Below are positions 35,397 to 44,876 of a stretch of 64,000 bases of DNA, piece by piece. Made by a program: the position numbers and the translations under genes. The stretch lies in contig JAFDVY010000005.1 in the NCBI GenBank assembly GCA_018268785.1, forward strand, positions 1 through 64,000, read 5' to 3'. Source of the stretch: Acidobacteriota bacterium. GTDB lineage: Bacteria > Acidobacteriota > Terriglobia > Acidiferrales > UBA7541. Below the pieces are notes generated by a model. The model worked only from the letters and a program-made list of their open reading frames with translations, was not told the origin of the DNA and did no database searches. Numbering within the stretch: the stretch's first letter is position 1; the number at the start of each line of letters is the position of its first letter.

Positions 35397-36854
35397 ATGC
35401 CGAACAAAGACGCTGTAATTGTGATTCTCGCCGCAGGCAAGGGGACGCGACTTAAGTCGTCCCTGGCAAAAGTACTGCACCCGGCGGGGGGACGAGCGCT
35501 GGTGGAAAGCGTCGTGCGTGCATGCTTGCCGCTTGGTGCGAAGAAAATCGTCGTGATTGTCGGTCATCAGGCGGAAGAAGTGACCGCTGCCGTTGCGCCG
35601 CTTGGCGCAGAGGTTGTCTTGCAACAGCCGCAGCACGGAACGGGGCATGCGATGCTTGTAGCAAAGCGCGCGATCGGCAATGCGAAAATGACAGTTGTGC
35701 TCCCAGGTGATGCTCCTCTTGTTCAAACCGAGACGCTCAAGGCGTTGATTGCCACGCATCGTTCCGGCAAGGCCTCTGCGACCATTCTTTCTGCGGTTGT
35801 TGCCGATCCTTCCGGCTATGGAAGGATTTTGCGCAAGGCCGAAAATTCCGTCGCTGCGATCGTGGAAGATTCGCAACTTACGGCCGAACAGCGCGAACTC
35901 AACGAAATCAATTCGAGCATTTATTGCTTTTCTACAGACAAACTGTGGCCCGCTCTCGCCCGCGTGAAGCCGGAAAATAAGCACCGCGAAATATATCTGA
36001 CGGATGCGATCGCGGTACTGGCTTTGAAAGGCGAAACCGTTCTGGCGCAGATTGCGCCCGATTCCCGGGAAGTGCTCGGATGCAACACGCGGGCCGATCT
36101 TGCGGGAGTCGATCGCATTTTCCGGGAGCGCAAACTAGAAGAATTGATGAGCGCTGGAGTAACGATTCAACTTCCGGAAACAGTTTTGATCGACCCTGAA
36201 GTTACGGCAGGGGAAGATACGGTGCTTGAGCCGTGCGTGCAGTTGCTTGGCAAAACGAAACTGGGCGAGCGCTGCGTGATTCGAACCGGCAGCGTTCTGA
36301 ACGATGCGATTCTCGGCGACGGCGTCACCGTCGAACCGCACACCATCATCACAGAGAGCAGGCTCGACGACGGGGTAATCATCGGCCCGTTCGCACGGCT
36401 TCGACCGGGTTCCCACCTGAAGAAGGGCGCAAAAGTAGGCAATTTCGTCGAGATGAAAAAATCGGTCATCGGCGAGGGCAGTAAGGTTCCACACCTGAGC
36501 TACATCGGCGACACAAAGATGGGTTCTCATTCGAATATCGGTGCGGGGACGATCACTTGCAACTACGACGGAGTGAACAAGTTTCCGACGACGATTGGCA
36601 ACCGCGTTTTTGTGGGCAGCGATTCCGTGTTGGTCGCTCCGGTGAAGATTGGAGATGGCGCGTATATCGCCGCGGGGTCCGCCATTACCGAGAACGTTCC
36701 GCCCAATGCGCTTGGCCTCGCGCGCAGCCGCCAGACCACGAAGCCCGGTTGGGCAGCGAAAAAACGCCGCGAGCAAGCCGCATCTTTCCCGAAGAAAAAA
36801 TCCGTCCGGAAAAAGGCGCGATCGAGAAAGCCCCGTTCCCGCCGCAAACGCTAG
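35397..36854 (+). CDS. glmU: Bifunctional GlmU: GlcN-1-P acetyltransferase / GlcNAc-1-P uridylyltransferase
   Basis: A 485-residue cytoplasmic enzyme that makes UDP-GlcNAc for peptidoglycan and lipid A. The N-terminal uridylyltransferase opens VILAAGKGTRLKSSLAKVLH; QQPQHGTGHAML and VLPGDAPLV follow. The C-terminal half is a left-handed beta-helix with hexapeptide repeats (IGPFARLRPGSHL, VGNFVEMKKSVIG, LSYIGDTKMGSHSNIGAGTI). A Lys/Arg-rich tail of about 30 residues extends past the usual end and may be disordered. It lies about 1 kb from lpxC, a linked pathway. Confidence 0.96.
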   Translation: MPNKDAVIVILAAGKGTRLKSSLAKVLHPAGGRALVESVVRACLPLGAKKIVVIVGHQAEEVTAAVAPLGAEVVLQQPQHGTGHAMLVAKRAIGNAKMTVVLPGDAPLVQTETLKALIATHRSGKASATILSAVVADPSGYGRILRKAENSVAAIVEDSQLTAEQRELNEINSSIYCFSTDKLWPALARVKPENKHREIYLTDAIAVLALKGETVLAQIAPDSREVLGCNTRADLAGVDRIFRERKLEELMSAGVTIQLPETVLIDPEVTAGEDTVLEPCVQLLGKTKLGERCVIRTGSVLNDAILGDGVTVEPHTIITESRLDDGVIIGPFARLRPGSHLKKGAKVGNFVEMKKSVIGEGSKVPHLSYIGDTKMGSHSNIGAGTITCNYDGVNKFPTTIGNRVFVGSDSVLVAPVKIGDGAYIAAGSAITENVPPNALGLARSRQTTKPGWAAKKRREQAASFPKKKSVRKKARSRKPRSRRKR

Positions 36855-36935
36855 TTCCCGCCTCAAGAATCAGCGACATTGAATCGCGCGCGGCGGGATG
36901 TTATCTTCCGCGGTACGTAGAAAAAGGAGTTAGCG

Positions 36936-37376
36936 ATGGGCAACTCGGTCAGTTGGCTGCTCGTCATCCTCGGTGTCATTTGCGTCATCGCGGAGCTGGC
37001 GCTCGGCGTGATGACGGGATTCGATCTTGCGCTGGTCGGCGCTGCGTTAATCGCGGGTGGAGTCGTCGGACTCGTTTTTGGATCCGCGAACGTCGGGTTG
37101 CTCTCCACCGCGATTCTCGCACTGCTTTATTTCGCACTCTTTCGCAAATGGCTCAGATTCAAGCTTCAGGTGAAGCATCAGCCATCCAACGTGGATGCGG
37201 TCATCGGCCGGACAGGAATTGTTACCAAGCGCATCGCTCCCCGCGACTGGGGGCTCGTAAAAATTGGTTCGGAAGAATGGCGCGCGGAACTCGTGCGGCA
37301 GGATGGCGCCGCGCTCGAACCTGGGGCCGAAATCAAAGTTCTTTCCGTCGAAGGCGTAACTCTCAGAGTGGGGTGA
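36936..37376 (+). CDS. NfeD-like membrane protein
   Basis: A 146-residue protein with two to three helices (LLVILGVICVIAELALGVMTGFDL; IAGGVVGLVFGSANVGLLSTAILALLYFALF) followed by the NfeD OB-fold (DAVIGRTGIVTKRIAPRDWGLVKI; EWRAELVRQDGAALEPGAEI). NfeD proteins partner SPFH proteins; the stomatin-like gene follows 6 bases later, confirming the pair. This is the short NfeD type without a ClpP-like domain. Confidence 0.9.
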   Translation: MGNSVSWLLVILGVICVIAELALGVMTGFDLALVGAALIAGGVVGLVFGSANVGLLSTAILALLYFALFRKWLRFKLQVKHQPSNVDAVIGRTGIVTKRIAPRDWGLVKIGSEEWRAELVRQDGAALEPGAEIKVLSVEGVTLRVG

Positions 37377-37382
37377 AACGAT

Positions 37383-38288
37383 ATGGATGGAGCCGGAGCT
37401 TTCTTCACGATTCTTCTGGTTTTTTTCGTTATTTTTGCACTGATCACCATTGCACGCGCGGCTCGCATCGTCCGGCAGTATGAGAAGGGCATCATTCTGC
37501 GCTTTGGAAAGTTTCACGGGCTGGCCGATTCCGGTCTGACGTTTATCATGCCGTTCACGGATAGCATCGTGCGCGTGGACATGCGTGAGCAGGTCATCAG
37601 CGTCCCGCCGCAGAAACTGATCACCAAGGACAACGTCACCGTGGAAGTCGACGCGGTTGTCTATTACAAAGTGGTTGACCCGGTAAAATCGCAGTTCGAA
37701 GTGCAGGATTTCGGCTATGCCTGCACCACGCTCGCGCAGACCAATTTGCGGAACCTCATTGGCGACCGCACACTGGACGAGACACTTGTCGCGCGCGACA
37801 TGATCAATTCCAATTTGCGCCATGTGCTCGACGAAGCCACCAACAACTGGGGCGTCAAAGCCACGCGCGTGGAAGTGCAGAAAATCGAGCCGCCGCGCGA
37901 CATCACAGATGCGATGTCCCGGCAGATGAAAGCCGAACGCGAAAAGCGCGCGGCTGTGCTTGAGGCGGAAGGCATCAAGCAAAGCCAGATTTTGCAGTCG
38001 GAAGGGAAAAAACAATCGGAGATTTTGAAAGCGGAAGGCGACGCGCAGGCGCGCATCACCCGAGCCAACGCGGAAGCTGAAGCCATCAAAATGGTTTCCA
38101 CCGCCGCCGAAACCTATTTCAAGGAACGAGCGGAAATGATGCGCCGCCTGGAAGTGCTTAACAACACGCTAGTCAACAATACCAAGTACATCGTTCCGTC
38201 CAACTCGAGTTTGGTGAACGTCCTCGGCCTCGACAGCGCCGTGCAAGCCGCCGCCGATACCGTCGCGCCAAAGACTCCCGCAAAATAG
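37383..38288 (+). CDS. Stomatin/paraslipin-like SPFH protein
   Basis: A 301-residue protein with one N-terminal helix (FFTILLVFFVIFALITIARA), an SPFH domain (IVRQYEKGIILRFGKFHGLA, VDMREQVISVPPQKLITKDN, VTVEVDAVVYYKVVDPVKS) and a coiled-coil that ends near TYFKERAEMMRRLEVLNNTL. It matches the NfeD-linked stomatin-like (slipin) family. These proteins oligomerise at the membrane and control the local lipid or protease environment. Operon partner of the NfeD gene just upstream. Confidence 0.92.
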   Translation: MDGAGAFFTILLVFFVIFALITIARAARIVRQYEKGIILRFGKFHGLADSGLTFIMPFTDSIVRVDMREQVISVPPQKLITKDNVTVEVDAVVYYKVVDPVKSQFEVQDFGYACTTLAQTNLRNLIGDRTLDETLVARDMINSNLRHVLDEATNNWGVKATRVEVQKIEPPRDITDAMSRQMKAEREKRAAVLEAEGIKQSQILQSEGKKQSEILKAEGDAQARITRANAEAEAIKMVSTAAETYFKERAEMMRRLEVLNNTLVNNTKYIVPSNSSLVNVLGLDSAVQAAADTVAPKTPAK

Positions 38289-38290
38289 CC

Positions 38291-38761
38291 ATGAGCTGGA
38301 CCGAAGATTGGCTTTGGCCAAAAGTTGATATTCGACGCAAGGCGCAAAACGCGATAGATGAGGGCTTTTGGGCGGCGGCGTTTTGGGCGGGATTTAAAGG
38401 AGTACTGGCGCTAATCGCGTTGTTGAGCCCCGCTGAAGGATTCGGCTTGACAATCGGAATCAGTGCCGCGGTTTACGCCAGCCTCGCCTTTGGCATTCGT
38501 CGTCGGTCCAGAATTGTAGCGGTTTTTGCGCTCATTATTTTTATTGCCGAGCGCCTTTTACTCGGGGCTGCGATGGCATTACCTAACCTCACCCTTTTGG
38601 CATTCGGGTCTTTGTTGTTCGCGAATGGAGTACGCGGCACATTCGCTTATCACAAATTTCCGCCGCTACCTGCAAACATTCCAAGCGTTGAGCAAAGTTT
38701 TCGAGCCATGTCGAAAACGGCCGCGTCTGGCGAATCGCAAGATGATTCCAGCAAGACTTAG
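38291..38761 (+). CDS. Hypothetical membrane protein (SPFH operon)
   Basis: A 156-residue protein with three to four hydrophobic helices (GFWAAAFWAGFKGVLALIALLS; LTIGISAAVYASLAFGI; IVAVFALIIFIAERLLLGA) and a Ser-rich tail. It begins 2 bases after the SPFH stop, so it belongs to the nfeD-SPFH operon. No family recognised. Confidence 0.65.
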   Translation: MSWTEDWLWPKVDIRRKAQNAIDEGFWAAAFWAGFKGVLALIALLSPAEGFGLTIGISAAVYASLAFGIRRRSRIVAVFALIIFIAERLLLGAAMALPNLTLLAFGSLLFANGVRGTFAYHKFPPLPANIPSVEQSFRAMSKTAASGESQDDSSKT

Positions 38762-38805
38762 TGCATCTCTTTCTCGCGAGCGCTATGATGGAAGCAGGAA
38801 CAAGC

Positions 38806-39051
38806 ATGCGAAAGAAAGTCATTGCATGGTCCGTTTTTCTCGCTTGCGTCCTTTTCCTTAGCCTTGCCGCCACTCCGTACTCACGTACTGCCGATGAATT
38901 GCTTATTACCATCCGGCTCACGCTAGTCATCGTTATTTCTGTTCTCGTTGTACGCGAACGGTGGAAACGTCCGCGCGAATCGCGGCCGGATAGCACCGAT
39001 GCCGACTCCGCGTTTCTTCGGCGGGTCCGCACCTGGTATCACGGCGAATAG
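38806..39051 (+). CDS. Small hypothetical membrane protein
   Basis: An 81-residue protein with two hydrophobic segments (VIAWSVFLACVLFLSLAATP; ITIRLTLVIVISVLVV) and a basic, Asp-containing tail. The ATG at 38806 follows AGGAA at about 6 bases; the frame extends upstream to a GTG at 38761 overlapping the previous stop. It ends 56 bases before purQ. No family recognised. Confidence 0.5.
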   Translation: MRKKVIAWSVFLACVLFLSLAATPYSRTADELLITIRLTLVIVISVLVVRERWKRPRESRPDSTDADSAFLRRVRTWYHGE

Positions 39052-39107
39052 CGCAGCGTCTGTGCTAAAATAAGGTTTCCCCGAATGCTCCTGGGAGACC
39101 CAACACG

Positions 39108-39818
39108 ATGAAATTCGGAGTCGTAGTCTTTCCCGGCTCGAATTGCGACCACGACGCGTTTTACGCGCTCGGCAACGTCCTGCACAAGCCCGTCGAATTC
39201 ATCTGGCACCAATCGCAAGACCTGGCAAATTGCGACGCCATCATTCTGCCCGGCGGGTTTTCTTACGGCGACTATCTCCGCACCGGAGCCATCGCGCGCT
39301 TTTCACCCGTCATGAAGTCCATCGAAAAGTTCGCAAACTCCGGCGGCATGGTTCTCGGCATCTGCAATGGCTTTCAAACACTCTGCGAAGCAGGCCTGCT
39401 TCCCGGCGCGATGATGCGCAACTCCGGCCTGCGATTTATTTGCCGGCACGTGCATATTCGCGTCGAGCAGACCGATACGCCGTTCACCAATGCCGCCAGA
39501 AAAGGCCAAATCCTGAAAATCCCCATCGCACATTCCGACGGCTGCTATACCGCGGACGAAGAGGACATTGCGAGTCTCGAAAAGAACAAACAGATTCTTT
39601 TCCGCTACACAACCCCGGATGGTTCCGATGACGCTGCGGGAAATCCCAACGGCTCGATGCATAACATTGCGGGTATCTGTAATCGCGAACGCAATGTTGC
39701 AGGTCTCATGCCGCACCCCGAGCGAGTCGTTGAATCTGCTCTCGGCTCCGCTGATGGCCTGGTCCTTTTCAATTCCATGGTCGAAGCCCTCGCCGGCGCC
39801 GCAAAGGCCACGGCGTAA
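39108..39818 (+). CDS. purQ: Phosphoribosylformylglycinamidine synthase, glutaminase subunit PurQ
   Basis: A 236-residue class I glutamine amidotransferase that supplies ammonia for the FGAM synthase step of purine synthesis. [15 protein letters not shown] holds the nucleophilic Cys; GLMPHPERV holds the catalytic His and downstream Glu. FPGSNCDHD and [12 protein letters not shown] are family signatures. Its stop overlaps the start of purL by one base. The small PurS subunit that normally links PurQ and PurL is not encoded in this window. Confidence 0.96.
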   Translation: MKFGVVVFPGSNCDHDAFYALGNVLHKPVEFIWHQSQDLANCDAIILPGGFSYGDYLRTGAIARFSPVMKSIEKFANSGGMVLGICNGFQTLCEAGLLPGAMMRNSGLRFICRHVHIRVEQTDTPFTNAARKGQILKIPIAHSDGCYTADEEDIASLEKNKQILFRYTTPDGSDDAAGNPNGSMHNIAGICNRERNVAGLMPHPERVVESALGSADGLVLFNSMVEALAGAAKATA

Positions 39819-42196
39819 TGGCAACGGCACTCACTGAAATCAAAGTGACTCCCGAAATCGCCGCCGAACACGGTGTCACCGCCGAAGAGTACGCCCGCAT
39901 CCAGAAAATTCTTGGCCGCGATCCGAACATCACCGAGCTTGGCATCTTTTCCGTGATGTGGAGCGAACACTGCTCTTACAAATCGAGCAAAGTTCATCTG
40001 AAGCGCCTGCCGACGCGAGGAAAACTCGTAGTGCAAGGCCCGGGCGAAAACGCAGGCGTCGTGGACATCGGCGATGGTCTCGTCGCCGCCTTCAAAATCG
40101 AATCGCACAATCATCCGAGCTACGTCGAGCCGTTCCAGGGCGCGACGACGGGAGTCGGCGGCATCCTTCGCGACATTTTTACGATGGGCGCGCGACCGAT
40201 CGCCATCCTTGATTCGCTGAGGTTTGGCGAGATCAGTTCTTCTGGGGCTAAAGCCCCTTCTTTGATAGGCGACAGCAATGTCGCGGCTAAAGCCGCGACC
40301 CTCAAAACCACGGATGAGGAAGTGAAAGCAAATCGGCGCATCTTGGATGGCGTCATTCGCGGCGTCGGCCACTACGGCAACTGCTTCGGCGTGCCGACGG
40401 TCGGCGGCGAAGTCGGCTTCGAGCCATGCTATTCGCAAAATCCGCTGGTCAACGCGCTCGCGCTGGGCATCGCCCGCAAGGAAGAGATTTTTCTGGCGAA
40501 AGCGAAGGGCATCGGCAATCCAGTAATTTACGTCGGCGCAAAAACCGGCCGTGACGGAATTCACGGGGCGTCGTTACTTGCTTCGGCCGAATTCACCGAG
40601 GAATCGCAGCAGAAACGCCCCAACGTACAAGTTGGCGATCCCTTCGTCGAAAAACTTTTACTCGAAGCATGCCTTGAAGCGATGCGCACGGGCGCAGTCG
40701 TCGCCATTCAGGACATGGGCGCAGCGGGCCTCACCTGCTCCACCATGGAAATGGCCTCGCGCGGCGGCACCGGCATCGAAATTGATCTCGCCAAAGTACC
40801 GCAGCGCGAAACGGGCATGACCCCGTACGAAATCATGCTCAGCGAATCGCAGGAGCGAATGCTTCTCGTCGCCGAACGCGGCCGTGAACACGAAGTACTA
40901 AAAGTTTTCAAAAAGTGGGGACTCGACGCAGTCGTCGTCGGCACAGTTACCGAAGGCGGCTTGGCCGTGGTAAAAAATCACGGCGCAGTCGCCGCACAAA
41001 TCCCGGCTCATCCGCTTGCGGAAGAAGGGCCCGTTTACAATCGCCCACTCGCCGCACCAGCGCCGCGAGTCGAGTCTGAAAAAGATTGGTTTCAATTCGC
41101 GCCGGAAGGCGTAAACCTCACCGAAAATTTCAAAAAGCTTCTCGCGTCGCCCGCTATCGCTTCAAAGCGCTGGATCACCGAGCAGTACGACACCAGTGTT
41201 CGTACCAACACGCTCGCTGGCCCAGGCGCCAGCGACGCTGCAATCGTTCGCATCAAGGAATCAGAGAAGAACGGCGTCATGCGCGGGCTGGCACTCGCCA
41301 CCGACGGCAATGGCCGCTGGTGTCAGCTCAATCCCAAGATTGGCGCCATGCACGCCGTCGCGGAAGCCGCGCGCAATGTAGCGAGCTCTGGTGCGCGCCC
41401 CATCGCCGCAACAAATTGTCTGAATTTTGGCAGCCCGGAAAAACCGGAAGTGATGTGGCAATTCTCGCAAGTCATTGATGGCATCGGCGAAGCCTGTATG
41501 GCTCTCGGCACGCCAATTACCGGCGGCAATGTCAGCTTCTATAACGAAACCCTCGGCAAATCCATCTACCCTACGCCCGTTATCGGAATTCTTGGCATTC
41601 TCGATGACTCTTCCAAAGCCTTGAAAATTGCCTTTCGAAACCATGGCGATGTGATTGTTTTGCTGGATGGCGCTTTGGGGAACGAAGTGGCGAGTGGCGA
41701 GTGGCGAGTGGCGAGCAAAGAGTTTTCGTCTTCGGAATATTCGAAGACGGTTGGAGGAATTGTAGCTGGCGAACCGCCTGCCATTGATCTCGCCGCGGAA
41801 AAGCGCCTCATCGATTGCCTTGTAGCACTCGCTTCAGCGGGCACCCTTCAGTCCGCACACGATATTTCCGACGGCGGCCTCGCCGTTACCCTCGCCGAAT
41901 CCTGCTTTGCCGCAAATGGTCTCGGCGCTTCGGTTTCTTTCAGCGAAACTGCGCCTTCTGAATCCGCGCTCTTCGGTGAACGCGGCGCCCGTTGCCTGCT
42001 CTCCGTCGCTCCCGCAAACCTTGCCGCCGTTCTTGCAACTGCGAGACAATACAATGTAGGGGCGCGCGAGCTCGGCAAAGTTACCGTAGACGCGTCGCTC
42101 CGCATCGAATTTCAGGGACGCGCAGCCATCGATTCCCCCCTCGATGTCTTGCGCGATATTTGGGCCAATTCTCTCGAACGGACGCTAAAGGGTTAA
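39818..42196 (+). CDS. purL: Phosphoribosylformylglycinamidine synthase, PurL subunit, with in-frame insertions
   Basis: A 792-residue PurL of the small (PurS-dependent) type; the usual length is nearer 720-750. Family motifs: [16 protein letters not shown] with the catalytic His, [52 protein letters not shown] and [10 protein letters not shown]. Two stretches look foreign. Residues about 140-168 split [14 protein letters not shown] from [19 protein letters not shown] and are encoded by two palindromes. Residues about 622-634 ([10 protein letters not shown]) come from four 7-base tandem repeats. Neither interrupts the reading frame. Second gene of the purQLF run. Confidence 0.95.
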   Translation: MATALTEIKVTPEIAAEHGVTAEEYARIQKILGRDPNITELGIFSVMWSEHCSYKSSKVHLKRLPTRGKLVVQGPGENAGVVDIGDGLVAAFKIESHNHPSYVEPFQGATTGVGGILRDIFTMGARPIAILDSLRFGEISSSGAKAPSLIGDSNVAAKAATLKTTDEEVKANRRILDGVIRGVGHYGNCFGVPTVGGEVGFEPCYSQNPLVNALALGIARKEEIFLAKAKGIGNPVIYVGAKTGRDGIHGASLLASAEFTEESQQKRPNVQVGDPFVEKLLLEACLEAMRTGAVVAIQDMGAAGLTCSTMEMASRGGTGIEIDLAKVPQRETGMTPYEIMLSESQERMLLVAERGREHEVLKVFKKWGLDAVVVGTVTEGGLAVVKNHGAVAAQIPAHPLAEEGPVYNRPLAAPAPRVESEKDWFQFAPEGVNLTENFKKLLASPAIASKRWITEQYDTSVRTNTLAGPGASDAAIVRIKESEKNGVMRGLALATDGNGRWCQLNPKIGAMHAVAEAARNVASSGARPIAATNCLNFGSPEKPEVMWQFSQVIDGIGEACMALGTPITGGNVSFYNETLGKSIYPTPVIGILGILDDSSKALKIAFRNHGDVIVLLDGALGNEVASGEWRVASKEFSSSEYSKTVGGIVAGEPPAIDLAAEKRLIDCLVALASAGTLQSAHDISDGGLAVTLAESCFAANGLGASVSFSETAPSESALFGERGARCLLSVAPANLAAVLATARQYNVGARELGKVTVDASLRIEFQGRAAIDSPLDVLRDIWANSLERTLKG
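40244..40297 (+). repeat. Two perfect palindromes inside purL
   Basis: GGGGCT-AA-AGCCCC (40244-40257) and CGCGGCT-AA-AGCCGCG (40282-40297), 24 bases apart, both with a CT-AA-AG centre. They encode most of the extra residues at about 140-165 of PurL ([20 protein letters not shown]). The paired build recalls palindromic elements that insert in frame into genes. Confidence 0.75.
41687..41714 (+). repeat. Four tandem copies of GTGGCGA inside purL
   Basis: Exact 7-base repeats, 28 bases in all, encoding [10 protein letters not shown] in PurL at a place where the family has a short loop between GDVIVLL and the EY-K segment. Seven is not a multiple of three, so gain or loss of a copy by slippage would shift the frame. 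Confidence 0.8.
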
Positions 42197-42205
42197 ACAC
42201 TAAGG

Positions 42206-42616
42206 ATGAATACAGCTTTTCATTCATTGCCGCCACTAACCAGCGCCTCCAACGTTACCTGCGGAATGGTAGCGGGGATGCATTTCTTGTTAGCAGTTAT
42301 TCTTGGCGCTGGCTTATTAATCGAGTGGAAACTGCTCCAAACATCCGAACTGGGCGAGACCGCGGTAATCGTAGTCCCCTTTATTGCCTTTTATTTTGCG
42401 GCGGGGCTGGGAATCCTCCGATGGAGGAATTGGGGTAGGCTCCTCTCGCTGGGATTAAATTGGCTGAATGTGATCGCGGCCCTACTGGTGATCCTGTTTC
42501 ATAGGATGAGTTTGGAGGGCGTAGTCGGCGTACTTTTGTCCGCTTTTATCATCTGGTGGTTGTCGGCGCCCTCAGTTAGAAAACGATTCAAAGTTGGCCG
42601 CGGTGGGGAGCAATGA
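42206..42616 (+). CDS. Hypothetical membrane protein in the pur run
   Basis: A 136-residue protein with three to four helices (LLAVILGAGLLIEWKLL; AVIVVPFIAFYFAAGLGILRW; VIAALLVILFHRM; VVGVLLSAFIIWWL). It lies 9 bases after purL and overlaps purF by 4 bases, so it is transcribed with the purine genes. No family recognised and no obvious purine role. Confidence 0.65.
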   Translation: MNTAFHSLPPLTSASNVTCGMVAGMHFLLAVILGAGLLIEWKLLQTSELGETAVIVVPFIAFYFAAGLGILRWRNWGRLLSLGLNWLNVIAALLVILFHRMSLEGVVGVLLSAFIIWWLSAPSVRKRFKVGRGGEQ

Positions 42617-44121
42617 ATTACGAGAATTACGTTCTTGACGACCGCTTTCACGACCACTGCGGGGTCGTGGGCGTTTTCGGCCACGCCGAAGCGGCTAAAC
42701 TCGTCTATCTCGGCCTTTACGCGCTGCAGCATCGCGGCCAGGAATCGGCCGGTATTGTTTCCAGCGACGGCACCGAACTTCATTCGCACCGCGCAATGGG
42801 CGAAGTCGAGGAAATTTTTACGCCCGACGTTCTAGACAAACTCCCCGGCGCATCCGCCATCGGCCATACGCGCTATTCCACTGCCGGCGACAAAGCTCTA
42901 CTGAATGCGCAGCCCATCATGATCGATTGCAACAAGGGCAAAATCGCGCTCGGGCACAATGGCAATCTTACCAACGCCGCCGAGTGGCGGCGCAAGCTCG
43001 AACATCGCGGCTCGATTTTTCAGACCAACAGTGACACCGAAGTCGTCGTCCACCTCGTCGCAAAGTCGCAAGCGCGCAATCTTTCCGGGGCGCTCGGCGA
43101 CGCGCTCAATCAAGTCGAAGGCGCCTACTCGCTGGTCGTGCTCACTCCCGACGAACTCTATGCCGTGCGCGATCCACGCGGCTTCCGCCCGCTAAATCTT
43201 GGCAAGCTCACTTCGCCAAAAGGCGAAGAAACCTGGATCGTTGCCAGTGAAACCTGCGCGTTCGATCTTCTCGACGCCAAATACGTCCGCGAAATCGAAC
43301 CCGGCGAAATGGTGCGCATCAGCAGGTCCGGCATCGAGTCCATCCATTTCGCTCCGCCCAAACAGCACCAACAATGCATTTTCGAGCACGTCTATTTCGC
43401 GCGCCCGGACAGCAAGATTTTCGGCCGCAGCGTCAATGCGAGCCGCGAAATGCTTGGCCGTTTGCTGGCAAAGGAATATCCGGTTGATGCCGATCTTGTC
43501 GTTCCTGTTCCCGATTCCGGCGTTCCCGCCGCCGTTGGCTACGCCATGGAATCCGGTATTCCATTTCGCATGGGTTTGATTCGCAATCATTACATCGGCC
43601 GCACGTTCATCGAGCCGTCGCAGGCCATCCGGAATTTTGGCGTGAAGCTGAAGCTCAATCCCATTCGCGGGCTCATTGAAGGCAAGCGCGTTATTCTTGT
43701 GGACGATTCCATTGTGCGCGGCACTACATCGCGCAAAATCGTGCGCATGGTGCGCGAAGCTGGAGCCACCGAAGTTCACGTGCGCATTTCCTGTCCGCCA
43801 ACAATTTCTCCGTGCTATTACGGCGTAGACACGCCAACTCGTGAAGAGCTAATCGCTTCATCGAACACGCCCGAAGAAATCTGCAAATTTCTCGGCGCCG
43901 ATTCGCTTGGCTATATTTCGCTCGCTGGCTTGAAGCAAGCCGTCGGCGACACGCAAGGGGACTTCTGCACGTCTTGTTATACGGGCGTTTATCCCACCGA
44001 CCTTGTGCAGCTCGAAGTTCGCGAAGGCGGCTCGAACGGCCAGCTCCTGAAAGATCCCGGCGTGCAAGATACAACGCCTGTACAGACCGACGGCCCAGTT
44101 ACGGTGACTCATGAAGGCTAA
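42613..44121 (+). CDS. purF: Amidophosphoribosyltransferase
   Basis: A 502-residue enzyme for the first committed step of purine synthesis (PRPP plus glutamine to phosphoribosylamine). The short N-terminal propeptide ends before C16 in HCGVVGVFGHA, the glutaminase nucleophile. The phosphoribosyltransferase site is VILVDDSIVRGTTSRKIV. C-terminal Cys residues (ISCPPTISPC, FCTSC) fit the iron-sulfur-binding class of PurF. GGGGAG precedes the ATG. Overlaps the next gene (lepB) by 11 bases. Confidence 0.96.
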   Translation: MNYENYVLDDRFHDHCGVVGVFGHAEAAKLVYLGLYALQHRGQESAGIVSSDGTELHSHRAMGEVEEIFTPDVLDKLPGASAIGHTRYSTAGDKALLNAQPIMIDCNKGKIALGHNGNLTNAAEWRRKLEHRGSIFQTNSDTEVVVHLVAKSQARNLSGALGDALNQVEGAYSLVVLTPDELYAVRDPRGFRPLNLGKLTSPKGEETWIVASETCAFDLLDAKYVREIEPGEMVRISRSGIESIHFAPPKQHQQCIFEHVYFARPDSKIFGRSVNASREMLGRLLAKEYPVDADLVVPVPDSGVPAAVGYAMESGIPFRMGLIRNHYIGRTFIEPSQAIRNFGVKLKLNPIRGLIEGKRVILVDDSIVRGTTSRKIVRMVREAGATEVHVRISCPPTISPCYYGVDTPTREELIASSNTPEEICKFLGADSLGYISLAGLKQAVGDTQGDFCTSCYTGVYPTDLVQLEVREGGSNGQLLKDPGVQDTTPVQTDGPVTVTHEG

Positions 44122-44854
44122 GCAGTCCAAAAAGGAAAAATCCGCCAAGCCGGAAGAAAATCTCACTACGGAACAAAAGATCCGGCGCGAAGCGCTCGCG
44201 TGGTTTTGGGTCATCCTCGTTTTTCTTCTGATCAACGCAACAGTTGGTCAGGCCCGCGTGATTCCTTCCGGCTCGATGCAAAATACGCTGCTCATCGGCG
44301 ATCACCTCATCATGAGCCGCTTTGGCTACGACGTAGGCATTCCGTTCACGGACATTCACACGTCTCTCTGGCGCACGCCAAAGCGCCAGCAGATCGTCAT
44401 ATTCCGCCCTGTGGTTCCCGGCGATACCTCGGACGTGATCAAGCGCGTCATTGGCCTTCCCGGCGAAACCATTGACGTTCATGATGGCCACGTCTACGTC
44501 AACGGCAACATGCTTCTCGAAAATTACACTGTCGGTCGCACGGAGCCAGGCAATCCGTTGCCATTTGTGCAGCAAGCCATCGGCAAATCAACGCTGCTTC
44601 CCTACACGCTTCCCAAGGATTGTTATTTCCTGATGGGCGATAATCGCGAGAATTCGCTCGATAGCCGCTTCATCGGCTGCGTTCCGCGCAAACACATCAT
44701 CGGCACGCCGGTGATGATTTACATGTCCATTGATACGCAGGGCGAACTACAACCGTGGGGCTCCGGCGCAATTCTCGATCGCATCTCGGTCTACGCAAAC
44801 GCCGTGATTCATCCCAGCGAAATTCGCTGGCGCCGGCTCTTCCATTTTTTCTAG
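44111..44854 (+). CDS. lepB: Signal peptidase I (copy 1)
   Basis: A 247-residue membrane serine protease that removes Sec signal peptides. One N-terminal anchor (WFWVILVFLLINATVGQ), catalytic S55 in IPSGSMQNTL, general-base K111 in VIKRVIGLPGETID, and box E in MGDNRENSLDSRFIG. It overlaps purF by 11 bases, so it is expressed from the purine operon. A paralogue follows 22 bases later. Confidence 0.95.
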   Translation: MKAKQSKKEKSAKPEENLTTEQKIRREALAWFWVILVFLLINATVGQARVIPSGSMQNTLLIGDHLIMSRFGYDVGIPFTDIHTSLWRTPKRQQIVIFRPVVPGDTSDVIKRVIGLPGETIDVHDGHVYVNGNMLLENYTVGRTEPGNPLPFVQQAIGKSTLLPYTLPKDCYFLMGDNRENSLDSRFIGCVPRKHIIGTPVMIYMSIDTQGELQPWGSGAILDRISVYANAVIHPSEIRWRRLFHFF

Positions 44855-44876
44855 GTGATTCCAGTCGCGGTGATTC

